A stretch of 43,619 bases of DNA from NCBI GenBank assembly GCA_026400155.1, contig JAPLPO010000178.1:1-43619 (forward strand), read 5' to 3'. The DNA is from Burkholderiales bacterium (GTDB taxonomy: Bacteria > Pseudomonadota > Gammaproteobacteria > Burkholderiales > Burkholderiaceae_C). The notes beneath the pieces are model-generated. The model was given only the letters and a program-made list of their open reading frames with translations, was not told where the DNA came from and did not search any database. Below are positions 8,596-17,285 of the stretch, piece after piece (position 1 is the stretch's first letter; each line of letters opens with the position of its first letter). Made by a program: the position numbers and the translations under genes.

Positions 8596-9902
8596 TCACT
8601 CCTAATTGCCGGCTGAAGCGCTGGCTGTTGAATCCAAAATAAATACAAAGAGGCCAGCGCCAAAAGTTTCAAAACACATGGCAACACGCCATAAGCCAAG
8701 GACAAGGCACTCAAGCCTTCCGGCGTTTGCGTGCCCGGTGTATAGCCCCAATAAGACAAGAGCGGCAAGCAAATTCCTGCCGCCAAAGCCAAATTCAATT
8801 TACTGGCCAAATTCCACCAACCCAAGTAAAGGCCTTCGGCACGGCCACGGTGGCCCAGCGTGTCAATCACCCGATTGAGCAAGGCCGTGGGCACCACCAA
8901 ATCGGCACCCAAAGCAATGCCAGAGGCGATGCAGACGGCCAGAAAAGCCATCTCATCGCCGGGGCCAAGAAACCCCACGCCCGCAAAGCTCACAATGGCC
9001 AAGGCCATGCCGTAGAGCCACGTCTTGGGCAAGCCGTACATGCGCACGAACTTGAGCCACAAGGGCAGAGACAAAGTACCCGCCAAAAAATACGCCCCCA
9101 AGAACAAGGGTGACATGCTTGATGACGCTTGTATTTGATCTTCAACAAAAAACATCACCAAACTTGCAGGCACAGCGCTGGCAATGCCATTGAGCAAAAA
9201 GACGATCAAAAGTTTTCGAAAGCTGATTTGACGCAGTGGCAAATAGTTGTCTTTGTCGGGGCTGTCGTTTTGATGTATGTTGGCATCGCTGGCCGGAAGG
9301 GTGCGCGCTTGACTCAACACCAGGGACCACAAGAAAAGGCCTAAGAAAAGCATCACGCCCAAAAAAAACGTGGTTGGCAACCAACCCGCCATGACCGGGA
9401 GCGCAGAGGCCATGACCACGCCCACCAAACCTGCGCCTTCGCGCCATGCAAGCACTCGGCTTTGCTGGCTGGCCCCACCACCCAAGCGCGAAGCCCAAGC
9501 CTGGTGAAGGATGCTCAAGCCACTGAAGGTCAGATGACACACCGTCACGCAAACAGCTACCCACATCACATATGAAAATGGTTCTTCAAAGCTGGGCGGG
9601 AAAAAAAGTGCAATGAACGAAAGCAATAAGCCGACGGCATAGGCCATTGCAACCCCCACAACGTGCGCTGTCGATTTGGCATACAGCGCATCGCTGAGGC
9701 GTCCCAACAGCGGATCAATCAAGGCATCGGCCAAGCGGCTGAACAACAACACCGCACCCAAGCTGGCCAGCGGTACGGCAAACTGCGTGGCATAAAAATG
9801 CGGCAAGTTGACATACATGGGTAGCGCCACAAATGCCAATGGCAAGGCCAGCAAACCGGCACGAAAGCTCAGGCTGTGCGAGGCTTGGGGCTGCATGCTC
9901 AT
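8592..9902 (-). CDS. MFS transporter (GPH/sugar-cation symporter-like)
   Basis: From ATG 9902 (MSMQPQASHSLSFRAGLLALPLAFVALPMYVNLPHFYATQFAVPLASLGAVLLFSRLADALIDPLLGRLSD); multiple hydrophobic helices. Confidence 0.85.
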   Translation of the reverse strand: MSMQPQASHSLSFRAGLLALPLAFVALPMYVNLPHFYATQFAVPLASLGAVLLFSRLADALIDPLLGRLSDALYAKSTAHVVGVAMAYAVGLLLSFIALFFPPSFEEPFSYVMWVAVCVTVCHLTFSGLSILHQAWASRLGGGASQQSRVLAWREGAGLVGVVMASALPVMAGWLPTTFFLGVMLFLGLFLWSLVLSQARTLPASDANIHQNDSPDKDNYLPLRQISFRKLLIVFLLNGIASAVPASLVMFFVEDQIQASSSMSPLFLGAYFLAGTLSLPLWLKFVRMYGLPKTWLYGMALAIVSFAGVGFLGPGDEMAFLAVCIASGIALGADLVVPTALLNRVIDTLGHRGRAEGLYLGWWNLASKLNLALAAGICLPLLSYWGYTPGTQTPEGLSALSLAYGVLPCVLKLLALASLYLFWIQQPALQPAIRSD

Positions 9903-10438
9903 AGCGCCTTCATCCAAGCTTGACGAATCGCCGGTGCAGAGGTCGATTCGTGCATCCAAATTCCAAAAAACAACTGCGCAAACAGCGGATCTTGGATTCG
10001 ACCCAGCAATTTGTCATTCAACAAAAACTCTGCGCCCACATTGGGCACATATAGGCCTTGCAGGCGGTCACCCTTTTGAACGTTGGGAAAAATTTCCAAC
10101 ATGGCTTTTAGCCAGCTGCTTTCTTGTTCGCGCGTGAATGGACCGACTTTTCGCATCTCATCCACAGAGCGTTTAGCAATGGCTGAGCCTTCCAAGCTTC
10201 TCAAGTAGGACAATTCCAAAATAAAAGAATGCTCCGAATATTTTGGAATTGAAAACCCCGGCTTCATCCAAAGCCGTGCGTCGTAAACATCAAAGCCCCA
10301 AACACTCAAGCGCTGTTGGCTTGAGGGTTTGGCGCCAGGCAACAAGACTGAGGATGCATGCACGGACACACTCGCAGACAAAGTGGCGCACAAAATGAAC
10401 ATGCTTGAAAACCGGCGCAAGGACAGGCAAGACAACAT
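9899..10438 (-). CDS. Chalcone isomerase-like domain protein, secreted
   Basis: From ATG 10438: signal peptide MLSCLSLRRFSSMFILCATLSASVSVHA, then VWGFDVYDARLWMKPGF...ELSYLRSLEGSAIAKRSVDEM. Confidence 0.78.
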   Translation of the reverse strand: MLSCLSLRRFSSMFILCATLSASVSVHASSVLLPGAKPSSQQRLSVWGFDVYDARLWMKPGFSIPKYSEHSFILELSYLRSLEGSAIAKRSVDEMRKVGPFTREQESSWLKAMLEIFPNVQKGDRLQGLYVPNVGAEFLLNDKLLGRIQDPLFAQLFFGIWMHESTSAPAIRQAWMKAL

Positions 10439-10439
10439 A

Positions 10440-11663
10440 TCAGGCCCTCTTTTGCAAGGTGAACTGCATGACGTCGGTGTTGGCTTCGTCAAATGCGGCT
10501 TCACAGTAGGCCAAATAAAACTCCCACAAGCGCAAGAACTTGGCATCAAAACCTAGCTTTAAAACTTGCGTCTCCTGTGCCATGAAGTCATGCCGCCAAC
10601 GTCTTAAGGTTTCTGCGTAATCAGATCCAAAGCTAAGCTCATCAATTACCTCTAAGCCGGCCAAACGCGCTTGTCGTCTGAATTCTGAGGGGCTTGGCAA
10701 GCACCCGCCAGGGAAGATGTACTGCTGAATGAAATCAGTTGATTTCAAATAGCGGTCAAACAGCGCGTCGTCAATCACAATGCTTTGGATGCACGCTTTG
10801 CCGCCCGTCTTGAGCATTTTGGCAATGGTTTGAAAATAGGTGGGCCAGTACTCTTTGCCAACCGCTTCAATCATCTCGATGGAGCACACGGCGTCGTAGG
10901 GGCCATCGTCAATGTCACGGTAGTCTTGTAAACGCAAATCTGTTTTATCAAGCTTGCCGTTCGAGGCGATGCGTGCTTTGGCAAAAGCCAGTTGCTCCGT
11001 AGACAAAGTCACGCCCGTCAAACTCGCACCAAAGTCTGAGGTGGCCATTTCGGCCAAGGCACCCCAGCCGCATCCAATTTCCAACACACGCGAGCCCACA
11101 CCCACATCGGTCATGCGCAAAGCGCGGCGTACTTTTGCGCGCTGTGCTTCGGCCATGCTTTGATCAAAGTCGCCTTCGAACAAAGCGGAGGAGTAGTTCA
11201 TGGTGCCATCCAACCAGAGTTCATAAAACGCATTGCCCAAGTCGTAATGCGCATGAATGTTCTTTCGGCTATTGGCTTTGTGATTCCGATTCAGCAAGTG
11301 CTTGATGCGATAAGCCATGCGGCCCCACCAAGTGCCAAAAATCAAATCGTCCACCACGCGTCTGTTTTGAATCATGACGCGCAACAAATCGCTCAGCGAA
11401 GGCGTGCTCCAGTCACCTGCAATGTAGGACTCTGCAAAGCCAATGTCGCCAGACTTCATGCTGGCGGTGAAAGCATTCCAGTTTTGCAAACTGATGGCGG
11501 CATGAAGCGTGGTGGATTTTCCAAAGACTTTGGTGCTGCGGTCTGGAAACTGAACGGTCAGAGTGCCATGCTCCATTTTTTCGAGCAGTTGCAAGACACG
11601 GCGGACGGCCATCGGCGCAGATTGAATCTCAGAGGAAGGGCTGCTGGAGGTACTGGTATTCAT
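10440..11663 (-). CDS. Cyclopropane-fatty-acyl-phospholipid synthase family methyltransferase (Cfa-like)
   Basis: From ATG 11663; HYDLGNAFYELWLDGTMNYSSALFEGD, VLEIGCGWGALAEMA, YIFPGGCLPSPSEF are CFA-family motifs. Confidence 0.9.
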   Translation of the reverse strand: MNTSTSSSPSSEIQSAPMAVRRVLQLLEKMEHGTLTVQFPDRSTKVFGKSTTLHAAISLQNWNAFTASMKSGDIGFAESYIAGDWSTPSLSDLLRVMIQNRRVVDDLIFGTWWGRMAYRIKHLLNRNHKANSRKNIHAHYDLGNAFYELWLDGTMNYSSALFEGDFDQSMAEAQRAKVRRALRMTDVGVGSRVLEIGCGWGALAEMATSDFGASLTGVTLSTEQLAFAKARIASNGKLDKTDLRLQDYRDIDDGPYDAVCSIEMIEAVGKEYWPTYFQTIAKMLKTGGKACIQSIVIDDALFDRYLKSTDFIQQYIFPGGCLPSPSEFRRQARLAGLEVIDELSFGSDYAETLRRWRHDFMAQETQVLKLGFDAKFLRLWEFYLAYCEAAFDEANTDVMQFTLQKRA

Positions 11664-11665
11664 GT

Positions 11666-12493
11666 TCAGCTGGTTTTGGAAATAGCGGTTGAAGGGGCTT
11701 GCGCGCGAGAAACGTCTTGTTGCGGCGGTTCTGGCTTGGCAAAGAATGGCACGCGCTTCAACCAAAGTAGCAAGGCATGCCAATGAATTCGAAACATCAC
11801 GGCAACGGTGAACAGGGGGTAACGCCAAAGCGTGCGGCGAATCTCTTCTTGTGTGGCGGGCACCAAGGTGCCACTGATGCTGGTTTGAATCAAGGGGCCA
11901 TTGGCGTCGTCGTGGTCAACTCTGGCCACAAGGCGTTCTGATGCCGTTCGCATAAAGCGAAAGCGATACTGACCAGCAACCTCACAAAAAGGCGACACAT
12001 GAAAAATCTTGTGAGCAATTTCAGTTTGGCCAAACTTGGGCTGGGGCAATAAATAACAGTGCCGCTCGCCAAAGGTGTTGTGAACTTCGGCCAAGATGGC
12101 AGCCAATGAGTTGTCTGCGCGGTGGCAATACCAAAAGCTCACCGGTTTGAAGGTGTAGCCAAACACTCTGGGAAAGGTTTGAAGCCAAATTTCGCCTTGA
12201 GCGTCTTGAATGTTTTCGCTTTCAAGCAAGCCTTCAATCCATGCCAGTGCCCCGCCCTGTTCGGGGCTTCGGCCATCGCCATGGTCCACGTCATAAAAAG
12301 AAAGCATCCCAGATTGGTTGATGGCCAAATCAGTTTGGCGTTTGCCTGCGCTCAATGGCCGAGCATGGATGGCTTTCAATGCCCTCATGGGCAACATTAA
12401 AAAGTAAGCGCTGTAATCAAAGGCGTGTTGGGCGGGTCGCAGGCGAACATGCCGCACTAAACCATGGCCAATCAGCACGCCGCCGGTGGTCAT
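11666..12493 (-). CDS. DUF1365 domain-containing protein
   Basis: MTTGGVLIGHGLVRHVRLRPAQHAFDYSAYFLMLPM...PRVFGYTFKPVSFWYCHRADNSLAAILAEVHNTFGERHCYLL, typical DUF1365. Confidence 0.92.
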   Translation of the reverse strand: MTTGGVLIGHGLVRHVRLRPAQHAFDYSAYFLMLPMRALKAIHARPLSAGKRQTDLAINQSGMLSFYDVDHGDGRSPEQGGALAWIEGLLESENIQDAQGEIWLQTFPRVFGYTFKPVSFWYCHRADNSLAAILAEVHNTFGERHCYLLPQPKFGQTEIAHKIFHVSPFCEVAGQYRFRFMRTASERLVARVDHDDANGPLIQTSISGTLVPATQEEIRRTLWRYPLFTVAVMFRIHWHALLLWLKRVPFFAKPEPPQQDVSRAQAPSTAISKTS

Positions 12494-13785
12494 GCATGCA
12501 CCTTTTTCAGCAACTCGCGGGCCGCCGACAAGCCTGACTTCAGGCCATCTTCATGAAAGCCATAACCCAGCCACGCGCCGGCATACCAAGTGTGCTGTTG
12601 GCCTTGAATCTGGTGCATGTTGTGTTGTGCATCAATGGCTGCCAAGTCAAACACGGGGTGCGCGTATGCAATGGTTTGAATGGTTTTTTCGGGGTCAATG
12701 GTTTGGGTGGGATTGAGCGACACCACCACAGCCTGAGAAAAGGGCAAGGGCTGCAGTTTGTTCAATAAATAATGCAAGCAAACTCGGGTGCTTTCAAGAT
12801 GATCACTTTGTGCGCGCGCGTAATTCCAAGCCGCCCATGCTTTTCGTCTGCTTGGCAAGACTTTGTCGTCGGTGTGCAAAACAGCTACATTTTCTTGGTA
12901 TCGAATGGCCGATAAGTTTTTCACCTCGGCTGCGCTAGGTTCTCTCAGCAGCTGCAAGGCTTGGTCGGAATGCGTACAAATCACCACCTCGTCAAATCGC
13001 TCTGCGTGGCCCTGCGTGATAACGCGCACACCTTGTTCGTCGCGCTCAATCAATTGCACCGGTGTGTTCAAGCGTTTGTCTGAAATTTTGCTGACGATTT
13101 TTTCAACATAGTTTCGCGATCCACCCTTCACCGTGAACCAGCGCGGGCGATTGCTGACTTGAATGAGGCCATGGTTGTGACAGAAGCGAATCATGGTGGC
13201 CACTGGAAAAGCCAGCATTTGATCGGTGGGACAACTCCAAATGCAGCCCATCATGGGCAAAAAGTACCAGTTCTTGAAGGCGTCGCTAAATCCATGCTGC
13301 TTTAAAAATTGTGAAAGCGGTTGGCGCATTTCACTTTCTTTTTGCTGCTCTGCAATTTGCGTACACAGCTTGTTAAAGCGCATCACATCGAGCAACATTT
13401 TTAAAAACTTGGGGCGCACTAAGTTTTGGCGTTGCGCAAACACCGTGTCTAAATTGCTGCCACTCCACTCCAATGTTTCCTTGCCCCAGGCATTGGGCGC
13501 TTGCACTGAAAACGACATGTCAGACAGCGCCGTTTCGACACCCAACTCCTCAAATAAATTGATCAAGTTGGGGTAGGTTCTTTCGTTGAACACCAAAAAC
13601 CCGGTGTCTACGCCGTGTGTGACCCATCCCGTTTCGGTGGGCAAGCGAATATCGACGGTATTGGCGTGTCCGCCAAAATAAGCACCCGCTTCAAACAAAG
13701 TGATTTCGGCTTGGCCTTGCAAACTGTGTGCAACGCCCAAGCCTGAGATGCCGGAACCTACAATGGCAATCTTTTTGTATTTCAA
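12490..13785 (-). CDS. FAD/NAD(P)-dependent oxidoreductase (amine-oxidase-like)
   Basis: KYKKIAIVGSGISGLGVAHSLQGQAEITLFEAGAYFGGHANTVDI dinucleotide-binding motif; first frame of the coupled operon; apparent TTG start at 13785. Confidence 0.9.
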   Translation of the reverse strand: MKYKKIAIVGSGISGLGVAHSLQGQAEITLFEAGAYFGGHANTVDIRLPTETGWVTHGVDTGFLVFNERTYPNLINLFEELGVETALSDMSFSVQAPNAWGKETLEWSGSNLDTVFAQRQNLVRPKFLKMLLDVMRFNKLCTQIAEQQKESEMRQPLSQFLKQHGFSDAFKNWYFLPMMGCIWSCPTDQMLAFPVATMIRFCHNHGLIQVSNRPRWFTVKGGSRNYVEKIVSKISDKRLNTPVQLIERDEQGVRVITQGHAERFDEVVICTHSDQALQLLREPSAAEVKNLSAIRYQENVAVLHTDDKVLPSRRKAWAAWNYARAQSDHLESTRVCLHYLLNKLQPLPFSQAVVVSLNPTQTIDPEKTIQTIAYAHPVFDLAAIDAQHNMHQIQGQQHTWYAGAWLGYGFHEDGLKSGLSAARELLKKVHA

Positions 13786-13833
13786 AGTTTCAATCTTTCT
13801 GACTAGACGTGTCGATGCGCACTTGCCAAGGCA

Positions 13834-14427
13834 TTAAGAGGCTTTTTGTCCCAAGCTTTTCTCAATGGCTTGCGTCAAACCTTTGCTATCCGGATTTGTC
13901 AGGCTGTTGTAGCTGTCAATCAAGCGGCCATCACGGCCGATCAAGTATTTGTAGAAGTTCCACTTGGGTCTTTGGCCTGGGTCTTTGGCAAGTTGCTTAA
14001 AGAAGGGCGCTGCCGAATCCCCAGTCACTGAGGTTTTGGTGAACATGGGAAACTTCACGCCAAACGTGTTTTCACAAAATTCAGCAATGTCTTTGTTGCT
14101 GGTTTTTTCTTGAGCGAAGTCGTTGGAAGGAAATCCCAAAACGACCAAGCCTCTGTCTTTGTATTTGCTGTGCAAAGCCTCCAGGCCTTTGTACTGCGGG
14201 GTAAAACCGCAATAACTGGCCGTGTTGACCACCAAGATGACCTTGCCACTGTATTGGCACAAAGACTGGGGCTTTTCGTCTTGCAATCTTGGAAAGCTGT
14301 GGTTCAGCAAAGCAGGGCACGCTGCGGATGCATTGTCATTGCTGGCGGTCGTCTGGGCCCAAACCGAAGAGAGGGTCAACGCCCCAAGCAGGAGGGCCAA
14401 TGATTTAAAAAGCTTAAGACTTGGCAT
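13834..14427 (-). CDS. Glutathione peroxidase family protein with signal peptide
   Basis: ATG 14427 (alternative 14439); MPSLKLFKSLALLLGALTLSSVWAQ signal peptide; VILVVNTASYCGFTPQYKGLEAL and VLGFPSNDFAQEK GPx motifs, Cys at the Sec position. Confidence 0.9.
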   Translation of the reverse strand: MPSLKLFKSLALLLGALTLSSVWAQTTASNDNASAACPALLNHSFPRLQDEKPQSLCQYSGKVILVVNTASYCGFTPQYKGLEALHSKYKDRGLVVLGFPSNDFAQEKTSNKDIAEFCENTFGVKFPMFTKTSVTGDSAAPFFKQLAKDPGQRPKWNFYKYLIGRDGRLIDSYNSLTNPDSKGLTQAIEKSLGQKAS

Positions 14428-14463
14428 TAAACTGTCCATTCTGTTTTGTGACTGGACAGTTTA
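14428..14463. repeat. 11-bp perfect inverted repeat with 14-nt spacer
   Basis: TAAACTGTCCA (14428-14438) ... TGGACAGTTTA (14453-14463), in the gap between the glutathione peroxidase ATG and the glnE stop. Confidence 0.85.
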
Positions 14464-14482
14464 CTTTTATTTTTTTAACTTG

Positions 14483-17245
14483 TCACGAACTGATTAAAGG
14501 CTTGGTTGAATAAGGAAATACCGCCTCCCACAAGGCCAAAATGGCCTCTCTTTCGGCCTGCAAGGCGTCCTGAGAAACCTGGGTTGGCTCTTCATTCAGC
14601 CTGGCCTTGTGTTGTACACGGCGCAACTCTCGGTAAGCCGATGCGGCCTTGGCCCCTACGCCAGAAGGCAAAAAGCCTGCCGCTTCTGCGCGCTGAAGCA
14701 GGGCAATGTTGCCCACGTTTTCAGCCATGTCGGGATGGTCTAAGGTGTGCATCAAGACCAGGCACTGAACCGCAAACTCGGCATCGACCATGCCGCCCGG
14801 GCTGTGTTTCACATCAAACAAGGCTGGCTTGATGGTGTGAGCCGACCGAACTCGATTGCGCATGCTCACAATTTCAGACTTCAAGGCCAACTCATCGCGA
14901 GGAGCGCTGATGACGGCAAGTTGAACCTGGTTGAAAAGCTTGGCCATGTGCTCATCGCCCATCACAAAGCGCGCCCGTGTCATGGCCTGATGTTCCCAAG
15001 TCCAAGCGGTGTTGCTGCCCCTTTGTTGTTGGTAGTCGGCGTATGCTGCGAAAGTGGTTACCAACAAACCTGAGCTGCCGTTGGGGCGCAAGGCGGTGTC
15101 AATTTCAAACAGGTCGCCTTCTGCCGTTTTGACCGTGAACCAATTGATGAGCTTTCGAACATAGGCGCCATAGACCTCTTGGGCCCTTTCGTCGGCGTCT
15201 TCATAGACAAAAACAATGTCGAGATCGCTGCCATAACCCAGCTCTTTGCCGCCCAATTTGCCATAAGCAATGATGCCAAATTGGGGAACCTCTCGGTGCC
15301 TGCTCTTCAGACATGACCAGCACCACTCTGCTGTGACGCGCAACACGGCATCGGCCATGGCGCTCAAATCGTCGGCCACTTGCTCTACCGAAAGACGGCC
15401 TTCAACATCGCGCGCCAAGGTTCGAAAAACTTCTGCGTGATGGGCCCGGCGTAGCAAATTCAACAAGTTCTCCTCGTCGTCTTCGCCGGTTCTTTTTAAA
15501 GCGGCTCGCCGCGCTTGCAATTCAGCTTCAAAGTCTTGGGCCACAAACCTTTGCTGCAGCACATCGCCGTTGGCCAGCTCATCAATCACGCCAGGGTGTT
15601 GCACCAAATACCGCGCAGGCCACTTGGCGGCGCCCAAAAGACGCAGCAGGCGTTCATGCACAGCGGGGCGCTCGAGCATCATGGCCAAGTAGCTTTCGCG
15701 GCGCATCAAGGGCTCCATCCAGTCTGCCATTCGCACCACCGCATCGACACCCACACGGCCCTCTTGAAGCCACTGGGCCGTGCGCTGCAACAAACGCATC
15801 AAACGGCCTCTGGCATCGTCTCTGAGGCCTTTCACTTTGGGGCTGTCTTGCCAATGCGCCAAGCGCGCTCGCGCCTCGCCTTCAAACAAATCCAAAACGG
15901 CCTCAAGTTCAGGGCGCTCGCGGGCCGCTTGGGTGTGACAGGATTTACACTCCCGATCGCCCCCCAGCAGAATGTCAAACTCGTGTGCAACCACTTCACG
16001 GTGGGCATCCAAAGCCGACAGGAAATCACAGCCTTCGGTGTAACCCATGGTGTTGGCAATCCATTGCAAGTCGGCATCTTGCGTGGGCAAAACATGCGTT
16101 TGCTGATCATCCAAATACTGGATGCGATGCTCCACTTTGCGAAGAAACACATAGGCCTGCGTTAAGGCCTGCGCTGTTTCCATGGGCATCAGCCCCGCTT
16201 TGGCAATGCGCTGAAGCGCATCGAGGGTGGGTCGTGTGCGAAGTTCTGGAAACTGCCCGCCACGAACCACTTGCAAAAGTTGCACGGTAAATTCAATTTC
16301 CCGAATGCCGCCGCGCGACAGCTTGACGTCGTTGGCGCGCTCGGGATGGCCTGCGCTCCTTTTGGCGGCATGATCTCGAATTTGTTGGTGCAGGGTTCGC
16401 AAAGACTCAAAGACGTTGTAGTCTAGGTAGCGTCTGAAAACAAAGGGCAGCACCACACTGCGAAGCTTGGCCGCCGAACCATTTTGAACAGCGCTTCGGG
16501 GTGCAATAACCCGACTCTTCATCCAGGCAAAACGCTCCCACTCGCGCCCCTGAACCAACAAATATTCTTCCAGCGCCCCCAACGAGACCACACTGGGGCC
16601 AGAGTTACCGTTGGGGCGAAGCGCCAAGTCCATGCGAAACACAAAACCATGCTCGGTGGTGTCGCCCACCAAAGTAAAGATGGCCTTCACGGCTCTGCTG
16701 AAATATTCCTGAACGGTCACCTTGCCCAAGCCTTCGGCATTGCCAGCCGTTTCGCCATCCTCGTCGTAGACATAGATGAGATCAATGTCACTAGAGACAT
16801 TGAGTTCTCGCGCACCGAGCTTGCCCATGCCCACCACCCAAAACTGGGCTTTTTCGCCGTTGGCCAACATAGGCGGGCCATGCCGTGCATCGAGGTCGTG
16901 AAATGCCTGCTGGCAGGCCTCATCCAGCGCCAATTCCGCCAAATGCGTGACCGAGGTGGTGATGAGGTCTAGCGGTGCCTCTTGTTCACAGTCCAATGTG
17001 AGCAACCGAGCCATGGTCCATTGGCGCAAGATTCGCAAAGCTGGGCCCACTTCATGGCCTTGCGCGCGCAGTTGTTGGTAGGCTTGTGTCAACAATTCTC
17101 GATGCGGCACCCCTGAAGGCAAGCTGGCAAAGGCATCTGCATAACGCCTTTGCAGTCTTTGAAAAAAGCGCGACCCTTCAGAGAGTGGTGGGGGGCGCTT
17201 TGATTCCATGACTTTGGGTGTTTCAAATGGGCTTGTGGCGGTCAT
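14483..17245 (-). CDS. glnE: Bifunctional glutamine-synthetase adenylyltransferase/deadenylase
   Basis: Two nucleotidyltransferase repeats: FWVVGMGKLGARELNVSSDIDLIYVYDEDGET and GIIAYGKLGGKELGYGSDLDIVFVYEDADE. Confidence 0.96.
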   Translation of the reverse strand: MTATSPFETPKVMESKRPPPLSEGSRFFQRLQRRYADAFASLPSGVPHRELLTQAYQQLRAQGHEVGPALRILRQWTMARLLTLDCEQEAPLDLITTSVTHLAELALDEACQQAFHDLDARHGPPMLANGEKAQFWVVGMGKLGARELNVSSDIDLIYVYDEDGETAGNAEGLGKVTVQEYFSRAVKAIFTLVGDTTEHGFVFRMDLALRPNGNSGPSVVSLGALEEYLLVQGREWERFAWMKSRVIAPRSAVQNGSAAKLRSVVLPFVFRRYLDYNVFESLRTLHQQIRDHAAKRSAGHPERANDVKLSRGGIREIEFTVQLLQVVRGGQFPELRTRPTLDALQRIAKAGLMPMETAQALTQAYVFLRKVEHRIQYLDDQQTHVLPTQDADLQWIANTMGYTEGCDFLSALDAHREVVAHEFDILLGGDRECKSCHTQAARERPELEAVLDLFEGEARARLAHWQDSPKVKGLRDDARGRLMRLLQRTAQWLQEGRVGVDAVVRMADWMEPLMRRESYLAMMLERPAVHERLLRLLGAAKWPARYLVQHPGVIDELANGDVLQQRFVAQDFEAELQARRAALKRTGEDDEENLLNLLRRAHHAEVFRTLARDVEGRLSVEQVADDLSAMADAVLRVTAEWCWSCLKSRHREVPQFGIIAYGKLGGKELGYGSDLDIVFVYEDADERAQEVYGAYVRKLINWFTVKTAEGDLFEIDTALRPNGSSGLLVTTFAAYADYQQQRGSNTAWTWEHQAMTRARFVMGDEHMAKLFNQVQLAVISAPRDELALKSEIVSMRNRVRSAHTIKPALFDVKHSPGGMVDAEFAVQCLVLMHTLDHPDMAENVGNIALLQRAEAAGFLPSGVGAKAASAYRELRRVQHKARLNEEPTQVSQDALQAEREAILALWEAVFPYSTKPLISS

Positions 17246-17285
17246 AATTCCCTGCCTAGGTCTTTATGTCCGAATTCTCATTGGA

